Source of the DNA: Nyssa sinensis
Taxonomy: Eukaryota; Streptophyta; Magnoliopsida; Cornales; Nyssaceae
Direction: 5' to 3'
NCBI GenBank assembly: GCA_008638375.1
Contig: CM018051.1
Location: 42,081,677 to 42,145,676 of the forward strand
DNA: 64,000 bases
This document shows positions 12,062-24,705 of this stretch, one piece after another. The notes below the pieces were generated by a model. The model was not told the origin of the DNA. It was given only the letters and a program-made list of their open reading frames with translations, and did not search any database. The translations under genes were made by a program, and so were the position numbers. Within the stretch, counting starts at the first letter, position 1, and every line of letters begins with the position of its first letter.

Positions 12062-13499
12062 TGTTAGGACCATGGGGTCCGATATTGTAATTGGCTAATC
12101 AAAATATGCTTTGATTGTAATCATTGCATTAGTCCTAGGCTTAGAGTATCTCAACGCCCGTTCTACCCCAAGATGGTTCAAGTTTCATTACCGTGATCAT
12201 CTACCGGAAGTTTTGGTTCTTGAAAGGTAATTTGGGTAATTTGGATTATTATTTTGATTTGGCTCTCACACACTCACACATTGCATGTGTTGAATATATT
12301 AGTCATCAAATCATCGTGTGTGAACGAATAATATTAATGTTTGTTCCCTATTCATTCGAACAAACAAGTGCTCATTCGAACGATTTATGACTCGTTTGAA
12401 CAAACACTACGTAAAAATAGAAAATTTTCTATTTTGAAGTAATTTTTGAGATCTAATCTCATTGATATAAAATAATGCAAATTCAGTTTATATCAGTGAA
12501 GAACAAAGAAAAAACATAGCTTAGAGAGTTTATACTTGTGAGAGCTTTGCACTTGATAGGTCTAAGAGCTTCCATGAGTGAACAATCAAAATTGTATATC
12601 ATACATTTCTCTACTCAAATCATCTATTGATTTAGATCAATTCACATGATCCAAATCATTACAAAGAGCCCCAATTCCATTTGTTCTCACCATTGAAGAG
12701 AGAGAAGTTCAACCTTGAGGATTTGACGTTGAGTGATCGGTAGATATCGAGATTGTATGGATTCACAATTGTGGAGTGGCCCGATCAGAAGATTCCAAGA
12801 TCAAGAAGAGAATCGGTTGTATGAAGATTTCATATATAGAGAGCTTGTGGATTCAATGAAGGTTGACGGTGTGAACGCATAGAATGATACTTGAGGTACA
12901 AAGACCGGGTCTTGTTTACGTGTATTTCAATTTCGATCATAGTGAAGTTCTTCCCTGAGCATGGCTGACTCCGGAGTTTTCCACCGCGGATAGTTTTCCG
13001 TGATAGTTTCTCTATCATCATTTTGGTTTTCACTTTCTACTCTCTTCGTCATTACAATTCCTAATTTGCTAGACTTAATTACTTCCACTAACTTGATAAT
13101 TGGGTTTTCATGATTATGATCATTGAATATGAAATTGATAATTGAAAACCTTGTTTGAGTAAATTGAATTGATATTAGAATTGGAGAATTGTTAATTGAT
13201 CACTTAGTTGAATTTTGATTTGAATTGTAAAATTGATATTAAAATTGGACTAGTGAATCAATTGGGCCATGTTGAATGGTATGTATTGATAAACATTACT
13301 TGATTATTTAATTGAATGGCTTGTGATAATTGATTGAATTGTAGACTATTATTAAATGTTGATTGGAGTTGGCAATTCATATACGTAGCCATTTGAAGTA
13401 GTTATTAGTATTGTGGTTGAAGATTTGGAAATATTAAAAAATTGTACATACTTATTTAACCCCACTTCTAAGTTAGTATCACACTAGGACCATTCAACA
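12062..13499 (+). mobile_element. 3' LTR of the SIRE-type Copia element
   Basis: TGTTAGGACC..TTCAACA, same orientation and length class as 675-2327 but lacking about 210 bp of its middle. The deletion removed most TTCGAA palindromes. Bases flanking the pair (GAAGT before, CAACG after) do not form a target duplication, so one edge may have been altered or the two LTRs may come from different insertions. Confidence 0.8.
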
Positions 13500-14191
13500 C
13501 AACGAATAAGGGAAAATAGGCAAGTTTTTTTTGGGTGCATGCCTATATTTACTATATTGCTCCTAATTTGTGGAGAATTTAGGGACAAGGTAATTATAAA
13601 AATGCCACTAAGGCATAAAAAAGTCAAAATTGTCCCTAAAGGCTAAAATTACCAAATTAACCCTATATGGGTAAAATGGCATGAAAATTACATGTATGCC
13701 CATGAATGACCAAAATAACATATATGGAATAGGACTATGTTAAAATTACTGAAGTGCCCCCTAAAGGGCAAAATGGTGATAATACTACGAAAATACTCCT
13801 AGAATGTGGGACACCTCTAATATTTACCAAACTACCTCTAAAGGATAGGGAAACAATAGAAATTATCAAAATATCCATAGTGAGCAATATGACCAAAATA
13901 CCCTCACGGATCCTAATGTGTCAAATGACCAAAATGCCCTTAGTGGGCATAATGACTGAAATGCCTTTAATGGATAAAATGACCAAAATACCCTCAGTGG
14001 GCATAATGACCAAGATGTCCTCTATGGGGAGAATGACCAAAGTGCCCTCGATGGGCATAATGACCAAAATGCCCTTGATGGGTGAAACGTGAAATTATAA
14101 AATACTCCTAGGTGGGACATATCATCGTAACTTCCCAAAAATGACAAAACTAACTTTATACAGTCAAGGGACTCAAAATGAGGTGTGTACA
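13500..14191 (-). mobile_element. Inverted Tat/Ogre-like LTR fragment
   Basis: Its right edge reads, on the minus strand, TGTACACACCTCATTTTG, matching the TGTAGACACCTCATTTTG start at 6208 with one difference in the first eight bases. It contains the 27-bp array at 13889-14088 whose words recur inverted at 6890-7060. It follows the SIRE 3' LTR directly. No gene is supported: the 112-codon frame here is the repeat translated. Confidence 0.5.
13889..14088 (+). repeat. 27-bp minisatellite that stays in frame
   Basis: About seven units of roughly ATGACCAAAATGCCCTYAGTGGGCATA, length 27, so translation gives a 9-residue repeat (MTKMPxxGx). Codon periodicity follows from the unit length and is not evidence of a protein. 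Similar TGCCC units occur inverted near 6900-7060. Confidence 0.85.
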
Positions 14192-15149
14192 CCACAAATT
14201 TGAGGTCGAGAAATTAGGGTTTTACGGGTTACTGTTCATCATCTTGAGGAAGAAGGTGAACAGTAACAAGTTAAACTCGGGTCGGTTCGGGTTCGAGTTC
14301 AGGCCCGACCCAAACGTATGGTGGATTATTGATACTACATTATTTTAGTTAGTTTTAAATGTTTTGAAAATTGGAAATGGGTTGTTTGGTTACGAGGTTT
14401 GTGAGTTAATTTGATTGCTATTTGTGTAATGAGGATAGCTTATCCTTGGACTGCCCCCTTGTCCGTCATTTGGTTTAAGGAAAATTAGAAAAATAAAGGG
14501 GAGTCGTAGCTCCCCAAGTTCAAATGCCCAACCATATACACACAAACCCTAAGTCCTAACCACTTGGCCATTGTGCGCCTTGTGGTATTATGCCACATAA
14601 TAAATATATAATATATAAATAGTTAATTTAATAAAATAAAATGCTACGTATTGTCAAATAAAATAAAAAGGGTGTCTATCCTAACATTTTTCGACGTTCT
14701 AGACCCAGTGGTGGGGTCCCATTTTACCAAACGGGGTCTTGAAAAATTAGACACGTAGAATGTAATAATTACCTTTATGCCCTTAGCGATACTCGAAGCT
14801 AGTTGAATGTCAGAGAGGACCTATTATGACTTTCTTCAACATTCCAGACCCAATGGTGAGGTCCATATTGTCAAATTAAGTACCAAAAAATAGGAAGCAT
14901 GAAAGTATAAAATTACAAAAATTCTCTTAGACCTAATATAAGCCACAGATATGCAAATTAAGATCCGAAAAAACCTAAATTTATTACTTTCGACATTTCA
15001 AACTTGACAGCAACATCCTTTTGAGAAAAATAAGACCCGATAGCAAACTGAAAAATGATGGATACGTCCTTAAGACTTAACTGAAGCTACCATAAGAGTA
15101 TAGACGGTATAGAAAGAAGTTTCGGAGGGATACCACTTGGATATCACTC
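14192..15149 (+). mobile_element. Gypsy LTR, left part
   Basis: It contains the module shared by all Gypsy LTRs here (text such as TTCGACGTTCTAGACCCAGTGG, with GGTGGGGTCC) at about 14690, 14837 and 14990. A tRNA-like segment lies at 14505-14585, followed by an AT-rich TTAATTTAAT stretch. The LTR appears to be interrupted by an inverted SIRE-type LTR and to resume near 16678. Confidence 0.55.
14505..14585 (-). repeat. tRNA-like segment (A-box-like) in Gypsy LTR
   Basis: On the minus strand TGGCCAAGTGGTTAG matches the Pol III A-box pattern of class II tRNAs. The expected downstream B-box is poor (GGCATTTGAACTTGG). It is not a functional tRNA gene; it looks like a tRNA-derived remnant and is the weakest of four such segments in the window. 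Confidence 0.35.
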
Positions 15150-16677
15150 AAAGTCTCAAAATGTGAGTATTACCTAGAAGAGTGGGTTGAATAGGTAGGT
15201 CTTAGAATAAATTTTTCTCCTATGATAATTTCAATTCTTATCTATAACAAAAGATGACATAACAACCATATCACTCAATATGATTAATCCAACATTTATG
15301 CCGATCCACCAATGAAATAGCCAATAATCATTCAAATACACCAACCTATCAACATTCATTAAATTGATCAATCTAGCTTAATTTGATATGCAATTTTATC
15401 AATTCAAAGCAAAATTCAACTAAGTGGTCAATTTATGATTTCATTCAATTTACTCTATCAATTGGTTAATTAAGTTTTCAATTAATCAAATTAAAGAACA
15501 ATTATGAATTTCATGAAAACTCAATTTCAATATTCTAGTAGAAGTATTCAATTAAAGCAATTAGTAAATTGAAAGAGATTGAGAGATTTGCAAACCAATT
15601 AATGACGAAGAAACCACCAAGGACAACAAGCTTAGTACCTCAAGCTCTGTTCTTCCCGATCACGTCTTTAATTTCATTTTGAATCCACAAGCATCTCATA
15701 GCCGGAACCTTCAAATAACCGGAATCCTTAACGGTCCCGGAATCCTTAACGGTCTCGGAATCCTCCGATCAAGCCGTTCAACAATTATGAATCCTCACAA
15801 CCTCGGTGTCCACCGATTGCTCAACACCAAATCTTCAAGCTTGAACTCCATCCTTCGTCAATGGTTAAATTGACATGAATAAGAGGCTCTTGATCTGATT
15901 TGGGTCTAGTGGATGATCTAAATCGATTAATGAACAAGAGTAGAGAAATGTATGAATGACATTTATGAATGATCTCTCATAAAAGCTTTTTGATCTCTCA
16001 ACAATTTAGCTCTCACATTTGAAAACTCTCTCACTCCATTTTTCACTACTCTCAACTGAATTTTTGTGTATTTTCGCAATAAGCTTGTTTAATCCCAAAT
16101 GATCTTGAAAACATATTATAAATATATTTTTTGCCCAGGGTTCGTTTAAATGAACCATCATTCGTTCGAACGAGCACTAGTTCATTCGAATGAACAAGGA
16201 ACAAATATCAAACGAGCACAACTCTGAGGTTGCAGCTCTTCATTTGATATAGAACCTTCAAACGAATGAAAATGAATGAAAACAAACTTTTCTATTCTTC
16301 GTTCGAACGAGCAACAGAGAGTTGTTCATTCTTTCTTGTCTTGTGAACTAAATTTTTCCCTTTAGGATTTTAAAGATGCATTTTGAAAAAATTGATTCAC
16401 GACCACAAGTCAATCACATAAATGATGTTATGATAAAATCTATATGCAATGCATGCATGGTGTGAGTGTGTGTGATCCAAATCAAATACAAAAATCCAAT
16501 ATACCCTTTGAGAGCCAAGTTCACCAATTGTGATACACAATAATATCTCTTAGATGAACTTGGAAAAGAACGGGCATTGAGGTACTCACGCCTAGGACTT
16601 ATGTAAGGATTACACACAAAGTACGTTTTGTCAAACCGGATTAACCAATTATAATATCGGAACCCATGGTCCTAATA
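15150..16677 (-). mobile_element. Inverted SIRE-type LTR, diverged copy
   Basis: On the minus strand it starts TTAGGACCATGGGTTCCG near 16675 and follows the 675-2327 LTR, ending near 15150 with CTATTCAACCCACTCTTCT and a GTGGTATC that resembles LTR end plus primer site. It is more diverged than the other copies. CGTTCGAACG occurs at 16163-16172 and 16300-16309. No clean target duplication was found, so edges are approximate. Confidence 0.7.
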
Positions 16678-18219
16678 AGAAAAACTTATATCAATGTTTT
16701 AAGGAACCGCCTGGACTAAAAAAAATGAAATCCGTTTAGGAAAACGATGAGCCAGACAATATAAGACATAAAGGATAAATCGCCAACACACCTCTAAAAG
16801 CTAAGGTAAATTAAAAAACAGACTACGAGGCATTAGGAACCCTAATAAGAGAACTTTAGGGAATTTTAAACTGGTAAGATAAGTCCAAAGAGAAACTAAG
16901 AATGTTAAGTAAACACGATTTCTGATGAGATGTATACTGATATAGTATCAATGTATTTTAATCCATGATTTAGAATTACCAGTAAGGAAATAAAGATGTG
17001 ATGATTGGTAAATGATGTAAGATTATGACTGTGGAATCTGGATCACAGGTGAGTAATCTTGCATTTTGAAGTGAATAATTTAACTCCATGTTTTATGAAA
17101 TGTTTTGAATCAAGTTCCCATTATTTACATAACTCTTGTTTTAAGCATGCTTCTTGTTCTGTTTTGAAAGTGCTATCATAAATTACAAAGTGCGCGCTTT
17201 TAAATGTCAGTTGTTTATACGACTGTTATTTCAAGCATGCCTGATTCTCTGTTTAAGAAATTATTTTAAATATCTTCTTTTGAAAATGAATGTTTCCTAT
17301 TCAAGCTATGTTCAACTTGCTCTTGAAAAGTAATATTTTAAATAAATGCTTCCTGTTTTTGAAATGATAATGCAAGATAATTAGTACATAATCACTCATG
17401 TTTAGTGACTCCTTCGAGACTCATTCTTGTAAAGCCCATAAGAAGGCTAGAGATCTCTCTTGTTTAGGTCATAAATTATATGACCTCTTGTAATCTTAGA
17501 GTCCGAATCGATACAGATTCTCGTGTAAAGTGAAAACAAGTAAAGTTAAGAAATGGAAGAAGGTTTTCGAAGCCCCCATTCTCCTAAAAAGAATTTTATC
17601 CTCATGTTTTATAAGAAAGGGTTTTACCGTCCTATTTAGTCAAAAATGATTTCATTCCTCGTGTTTGTGAAATAAAGGGTTTCACTCTTTTGATTACATA
17701 AAAAGGATTTTCAATCCTCGTGCTTTCTAAGTAAAGTGTTTTACACTTTTAATTGTATGAAAAGGATTTATTCGTCATGTTTTGCAAGAAGAACAAAATC
17801 TCTACATTTTATACCACTAATGACAATTCTGTTATATGTTTATGAAACAAAGTGCTTCACTTGATTCATTCTGAAATGCTTCTTGTTGAAAGTTACTATT
17901 CCATGTTTATGTGTTTAAATGCTTTATGTCAAATATTATGATTTAAGTTTTTGTATTCTATATTGAAAATATGATTAATTGATGGCATATATTTATCATG
18001 AAATACTTTTTATTTCAAAACGCTATCAGTTGAAAACCTATGACAAAGTACTAGAATTACTTACGAGCTTTTCACAAAACTCACATGGATTTTACCCATG
18101 ACATTCATAGGTAAAAAGAAATGAAGTGTGAGAATCTAATAAAGGTGGGGCATGGATTTTGCTTAAGTGTGCTTGCATCCCCTAATCCGCATAGGGTGGG
18201 TTTCGGGGGGGGGGGGACA
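16678..18219 (+). mobile_element. Gypsy LTR, right part
   Basis: Its text continues the LTR at 14192. GTGAGTAATCTTGCATTTTGAA at about 17050 recurs near 18866, and the AGGCTAGAGATCTCTCTTG block near 17449 recurs near 42999. The end reads ATCCGCATAGGGTGGGTTTCG, then twelve Gs, then ACA. This is the usual Gypsy LTR tail (GGTTTCGGGTCGTGACA) corrupted by a homopolymer. Confidence 0.55.
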
Positions 18220-18960
18220 TTTCAAATTCAATGGCAAAGTCTAATTTGGAAAATTAGACCCTAAAATGTATGAATGAATGAACTTGATTAATTCCAATTA
18301 AGTCCTAAGAGCTTAATAAAGTTACCAAATGAATCTCAATGACCGTGACGGTACCTACCTTGACATTTTTCGACACTCTGTGCCCAATAGTGAAATTCAT
18401 TTTACCAAACGAGGTTCCAAAAAATTAAATACATAAAATGAAATAATTACCATAATACCTTTAATGATATCGAAAGTTGAAAAAAAGGTCAGAGAGGGTT
18501 CATTCTGACTTTTCTTGACACTTCAGACTCAACGGTGGAGTCCAAATTAAAAAATTAAGTGCTGAAAAATAGGGCACAAAAAATAATAAAATAATGATTG
18601 TACCCCTAATAGAAAAATAAGCTATTAGATGAGTCCAGAAAATATATAGGGACCTACCTTTGGGTTTTGAGAGCCACTGAATCCAAAAATAGAGTCGGTT
18701 AAGACTAAAAATGTCAAAGAAATAATGCTTAAATAAAATCACATATTTATTAAGATATTAAGCTTAGTTTGATCCATGATCTAGGATCACCAGATGAAGG
18801 AATGACACAAGATAAAGAGACAGGTATGGAAAATGAAATAAGAAACAAGAACTAAGGACCCGAGGTGAGTAATCTTGTACTTTGAAGTGGAGATTTTAAA
18901 ATCCATGTTTTATGAAATAATCTAATTCAAATGCCAATTATTTGTACAACTCATGATCCA
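18220..18960 (+). mobile_element. Gypsy LTR fragment
   Basis: Repeats the shared module at about 18365, 18515 and 18660 and the CAAGATGGGTGAGTAATCTTG-like block near 18860. It is therefore a second, truncated copy of the LTR at 14192-18219. No coding sequence. Confidence 0.5.
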
Positions 18961-19362
18961 AGCATCTATACAACCTCTGTTTAATTTCCTATTTTGTTAA
19001 ATCTCCTTATTTGAATGCCACTAAAACCTATATTCCTCTTTCTTATCACCAACCAAAGTTATGGAAAGGGAGATAGGTATGTCTTTGTGTGTGTGTAAGC
19101 CATTGGAAATTAACTCATAGTTTATGGAAAGTGTGGCTCAAAGAGAAGATTTTAGACACCATAGATGATTAAGGTACCATATGTAAACTAGAGAATAAGG
19201 CGGTAGCCATGAATGGGTCTATGAAGTTTTTTCTCTCTAACCAAGGATTTTATTTCTCTAAAGAATCAAGATCTATCTCAATTTAGAGTTCTCTCATGGA
19301 GGTAAAGGTCTCTTAAACCTATCATTTAGTTCAAGAGCCAATGTATGCTTATGGATATATGA

Positions 19363-19394
<32 letters not shown>

Positions 19395-21450
19395 ATGTGT
19401 GTGTGTGTGTGCAAGCTTTGTGTGTTTTTAGCCATGGAAGACCCGTGAAGTGAGTATATCGTGTTTGGGTGAGATTTAGTGCATGAAGATGTCTTTATCA
19501 CATGTATGCATGTTTTAAACATATATGTGTGTGTATATGTGCTTGTGTATGTTTGTGACGAAATAGTGGAAAGGAAGCATGGTAGTGAAAAATAGACATG
19601 TGTTTTAGGTGTTTTAGGAAGTGTTTAAATGGTTCCCTCATCATTTTTAATTCTTTTATGGGTATTAGAGTTGAATTAGAGGAACAACAAGGAAAAAAAA
19701 TGGAGGTAACTGAATCTAGGGTTCGATTGACATAGTGGTGTCTCGTTGGGGATGAAGGTGAATAGTGTTGTTCAAAACGAAGCCGTTTTGGGGTTTTAAC
19801 AATCTGTGGGTTAGGTCTTTAGCAACTTGACTTAGGGTTCCTTTCAAAGACTGTGGCTTGGGCTAGTTTTAAACACAATTGGGGTGGTAATTACTAAATA
19901 AATAGGCCAAACTCTTAAACTTAAGTGGACCTAATTGTTAAACTAAAAGTAGGGCTTAGGCCCAATTCTATGCGGGTTAGGTTGAGCCCATAATAAGCTT
20001 TTTGGTTGCAAGAGTCCATTGGACTTCTATTTGGTGTTTGGTTGGTAGATAAGAATAGTTATGTTCTTATTATTATGTAATTAAACCAAATCTACTGTTC
20101 GGTAATAGATTTAGCAAAATTGAGAATATGGAAATTGCAAAAGGGTTAACTTAATTTCAAAAATTATAAATGGGTCAATAAATTATGAACAATTGTAAAT
20201 TAGTCAACTTATTTCAAAAATTTGTAAATTGACCCTTGTACTTTTAGCTATTTACATTATAGCCTCAAGATTTTAGTAAAATTACACATCAACCTCAAGT
20301 TTTGAAATTTCTTTTAACTTTTCCCCTCTAAAGTTTTGAAAACTCTTTCATGTATGCCCTTCCCTCTTTTATGTTAATTAAAGGCTATTTAAATTATGAA
20401 AATGTCATACATAAGGTTTTTGGATGTCCTAAATTCAAATTTGAGGTTCGTTTGGATAGACAGGGACCCGAGAATGGTCCCATATGTTTTATTAAAATGA
20501 TAAATATGCCCCTGACTTTATAAAAAGTAAGTAAATGGCTAACTAAAATATGGAAAAGGGCGTGCCTAAGGGTTTTTAGGTATCCTAAACTAAAATTTGA
20601 TGACTTTTTGAGAAAATTAGGACCCGATGTTAGTTCCACATAATTTAATGAAATTAGAAAAATGTCCTTAGGAGTTTAAAAGACATTTAAAAAGCTATGT
20701 AACTTCCAGAAGGAGACTTATGATTTTTGGAGTCCCAAAATCAATTTTAGCATTTGTTTTGGGAAATGGGGAGTCATTACATGATTAGGGGCATATTTGG
20801 CCCTCAAAAACATTTAGGGTTCCCTAATTTGAAAAGATAAGGCCTTTGCTTCTTCTTTTTTTCCAAATGTTTATGAAACATATTTAATGAAGTCTAATGT
20901 AACCAAATACACTATATAATGACTTTAAACTTAAAAATAAAACATAGAGATATTAACCAAAGTTAAGTTAAAAGGGCTAAATGATATAAATAAGATACTT
21001 GATACCTATTTGAATGATAAATGGAGTTGAGATGAGAACCTTAAGATAAAACAAGATAAATTAAACTACTAGTATGCTTGTAATGAAAGAGACACCATGC
21101 AAGGAAATGTATAAAAGTTGAGACTTGAGGATTTTGGATATAAATTACCTTTGTTTGATTATAGTATATGATGTTTGACATTGATGGCATGTTTAGGTAT
21201 ATATTCATATTGGATTACATAGATTTAGCATATTCTCGAAATGATTGTTAGTATAAAATTGAAAATTGATTATTAAATCTTGATTCTGATAGTATATAAT
21301 ATCTGGTGTTAGATATTCATGGCATACTTGGCTATACATGCATTATGACTCATGATTGATATACTTGGAGTATTGCACTAGACATACATGTGTGAAATAA
21401 TAATATTAGTATATTCATGATTAAGGAAACTGGATATTAATGCTATATAG
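18961..21450. other. AT-rich repeat-derived spacer, no gene seen
   Basis: Holds a TA/TG microsatellite at about 19361-19412. A Gypsy-module-like unit occurs three times near 20415, 20570 and 20725, each with text like GTCCTAAA..AAATTTGA and GGACCCGA. This suggests another, older LTR. From about 20880 to 21450 I see only AT-rich sequence. No frame has recognisable protein motifs. Confidence 0.5.
19361..19412. repeat. TA/TG dinucleotide microsatellite
   Basis: A run of AT units passes into GT units with one interruption. Confidence 0.9.
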
Positions 21451-21953
21451 TGGACTAATCATACACCTGTATACTTAGAATGGGATTCTATTGTTGCATT
21501 ATAGATTTAAACAAGTTATTGATATTACATTGTGACCTGTTTATACACTTGTGGGTGTGGAATAAGATAATGGTATTGAATTGTTATAACATGAAAAAAA
21601 AATTTTTTTATTATTATTATTTATTTTTGCAATTATTATTATTATTATTATTATTATCATTATTATTATTGGATATATGTGTATGGAAAATTAAAATTCT
21701 TTTTTTTTATTTGTATGAATGTATAAAATGTGTAAAAATTATATGAGTGTATATAAATAAATGTGTAATTATATGTGTGTATATGTATATATATATGGGT
21801 GTAGAACAGTGTGTGTATGTGTGTGTAACCGTGTGTGTGTGTGTGTGTGACTTTGAGTGTTACACACTCAAAGAGGTATGGGTGGGGTTGTGTGTGTGAG
21901 TAGAATTCAGGGAGTGGGGGAGGTGCAGAATCAGCAGAGGGTGGTTGGTCTTG

Positions 21954-21999
<46 letters not shown>

Positions 22000-24485
22000 T
22001 AGAGAGAGAGAGTGAAGGAAAAAGGGGAGTGTCTCGGGAGAGAAGAAAAGAGAAGGAAAGAAAGAGAAAGAAGAGAGAAACAGAGAGAGAGAGAGTTCTA
22101 GACTGTGAAGAAGGAGAGGAAGCTCGAGGAGAAACCAGAAAGGTGGAAGTGGGGACGGCTAGAGAGAGAAACGGCCGAAGGTTCGGGTAAATGGGTTGCT
22201 CCTGTTTCGATTTTTTTTTAAGCATTTCGATTGATTTAAATTGTACAATCGTGTAGAGCATAACGTAGGGATTTGTTTGCAAAAAGAATGAGAAGAAATG
22301 GTTAAGGGGAGAGGGAGAACTTCCCTGTTGCAGGTCGGGTAGGATAATCGGGTTGGTGCATTTTTCTTGCCTCAAAGCTTAATCTAATGGCCTAGATCTA
22401 ACCCTCATAGATACAGGAAATGTTTGGAGTCGAAATGGGGCAAGGGCAGTGACAAGAAGTCAAAAGCATGAGTGTTTACCAGTTGGCCGGAAAACTGGTA
22501 ACAAGAAATAATGGGACCATCCCTTCGGTTTGGAAGGTCCAAAACGGTGTTGGAGTGTTCTGAAATTACCCTAGGTCTATTTAGGATCAAAAACCATCCA
22601 AAAAAGTCCAAGAAAATCAAGTTGGAAAAATCAGATTTTGCAGTTTCCGGCGATCGTCGCCGGAGAAGACGACCGGAGGTTCGTCGGAAAAACGGGGGGG
22701 AGAAGGGACTGGCCGGGTCGGTTCTCGGGTCGGATCCGGGTCTGGTTCGGGCGGGTACGGGTCGCCCCTGCCACGTGTCAGCCATTGTTTTAAATTAAAT
22801 GAATTTGAACCTTTTTAAAATTTAAACCTTTAGATTTGAACCTTTTGAATTTGAACCTTAACCTGAACTTTCAGAAATTACGAATTGACCCCCCAACTAT
22901 TAGAAATTACACTTTGACCCACCTGATTAAATTATTAATAAAATATTAATTAAATTAATTAATTAATTATTTAATTAAATTAATTTAATTAATTAAATAT
23001 TCAAAAGCATCCCGGAGTCCAAATGAGACAAGTCATTAGTGTATTTTGACTATCTCGACTATTCCGAGACCGACGGTGAGGTCCGTTTTACGAGACGGGG
23101 TCCCGAAAAATAAAATACCCGTGGTAACCCTTAAAATTACCAAAATGCCCCTAGATTGAAACACAGTCAAACGAACTCCGAATTAGGTAAACAAATAGTG
23201 GAATTTTATTATCTCGAACATTCCGGACTCAACCGTGGAGTCCGATTTGTGAAAAGAGGTCACGAAATGTGAGGACACGTGTGAAGTGCAAAATGACTGT
23301 TTTGCCCTTTTCAACACAGGTGTCCGAATTAAGTTCTACGAAAACCTAGACTTACTTTCTTAAACGTTCTAAAACCAATAGTAGAGTTTAATTTAGCAGA
23401 ATAGAAACCTATGAATTTAAAGACATAAAATTTGATGAATAGCATACATTCAAACAACAATGGACTGAGTTGTAATTTCTACTTTTAGGGACACTGACAG
23501 GACAGGAGGAGGCGATCTGATCTCCTACATTTTCATCCACCGGTTCAGTTACATATAGTTCACGATCTTCTAGGGTTGATACCAACCCATCAGGTATGGT
23601 GTTTTGCTAGTGTTAGAAATGAAGTTAAGTTAGGAATATTTGTGAATGACTGAATGTTGTATGTGTTTATCTGTAATGTGTTTACCGTTTATTTGGAATT
23701 GGTTGTTCACATGCTTACATGTTACTTGTATCTTATGAATATTTAGTGAATGATGAATGTGACTCACGACATGTGTATATGTTAATTTTACGAGATATGA
23801 TTGCATGTGGAATCAGTTAGGTGATTTATATATTATTGTCTCGAGCATGCTATATTGTGGAAACCATGTATCATTGAGATTGCATTGGCATATTGGCATA
23901 TGATGAATCCTTTGAGAACATGGCGTGGGTAAGCACGTGGTGCTTTGCATTATGAGGGTGTAGATCCTGTGGTGAAAAATCCAAAATTGGCCATTGCATT
24001 GGTACTCCGTAGCCATCGGGGAGTACCCGTAAACGAGACATGGGTGTGGCATAGAGTTGTGCATGGGTGTGTCACGCATACTATTCATATATACTACTGC
24101 GATGCTTGAATGTCATTTAGAAATAAATGTACACTTTGCACATGCCACGCCTTAGCTTTATTTCTGGCATTAGCACTTCATCATACCAGCAGTTGGGCTG
24201 ACCCATTCGTGGGCAACATTTTTCAGATGAGGACCCCCCAGCTGCTTGAGACCCAGTGATGCTTTGATAAGGGGAAACACTTGTTATATTTTGTCCATGA
24301 GACTTGTATATTGAAATGTAAGGGCTTAAGCCCGAATGACTCCTGAACGATGTATCTTATGTTATTTTGTGTATGGATGATGATGGACGCATGTTTATTG
24401 AATTTAATTACTTTTGTCCTTTTATTTATTTTACTTTCTGTCTCGTTACTCGCGCCCCGGGTTCGTGGAAAATTCGGGGTGTGAC
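21451..24485 (+). mobile_element. Old Tekay-type LTR, 5' edge uncertain
   Basis: It ends GGGTGTGACA at 24485, the family's LTR end. It has the family order: (ATT)n at about 21600-21670, (GT)n at about 21800-21850, (GA)n at 21955-22012, a GC-rich segment near 22640-22780, TTAATTAA palindromes at 22940-22995, then the shared module at about 23060, 23215 and 23360. The solo LTR at 52533-55550 has the same order. The normal TGTAATACC start is not visible. Confidence 0.55.
21955..22012. repeat. GA microsatellite
   Basis: Nearly pure (GA)n with one ATATAG interruption. Long Arg/Glu frames across it are artefacts of the repeat. Confidence 0.95.
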
Positions 24486-24705
24486 ATGAATACACACTAA
24501 TAAGTGTGAAACTGTAGGCTATATTACATTAATGATTGATGTGAGCATTCGGAATGCGAACATGATGCATTTGCACTACTTGATGTGGATAGGCATACTT
24601 GTGATATATACGCATGTGTGGAATATCAGGATGGCATGCTTGGATACACTTGTGAAGTGTGGCATGTGGTTGTCCCTTAGTATGGCTTGATGTGGATATA
24701 CAGGA
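24486..24705. mobile_element. Remnant of an older element left of the Tekay insertion
   Basis: AT-rich sequence with no gene. Its partner across the insertion should begin at 36044; the CAGGA at 24701-24705 is the left target duplication. Confidence 0.45.

Noticed and set aside
675..13499. Target duplication for the SIRE-type element
   Set aside because: Flanks GAAGT and CAACG do not match, so the two LTRs cannot be proven to be one insertion.
13754..14092. 112-codon ORF with MTKMP repeats
   Set aside because: The repeat unit is 27 bp, so an open frame is expected by chance; no other coding sign.
21945..22375. Long frames on both strands rich in Arg/Glu or Ser/Leu
   Set aside because: They are translations of the (GA)n microsatellite and lie in an LTR.
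22405..22798. GC-rich frames on both strands near 22.4-22.8 kb
   Set aside because: They overlap on opposite strands within the GC-rich part of an LTR and have no domain.
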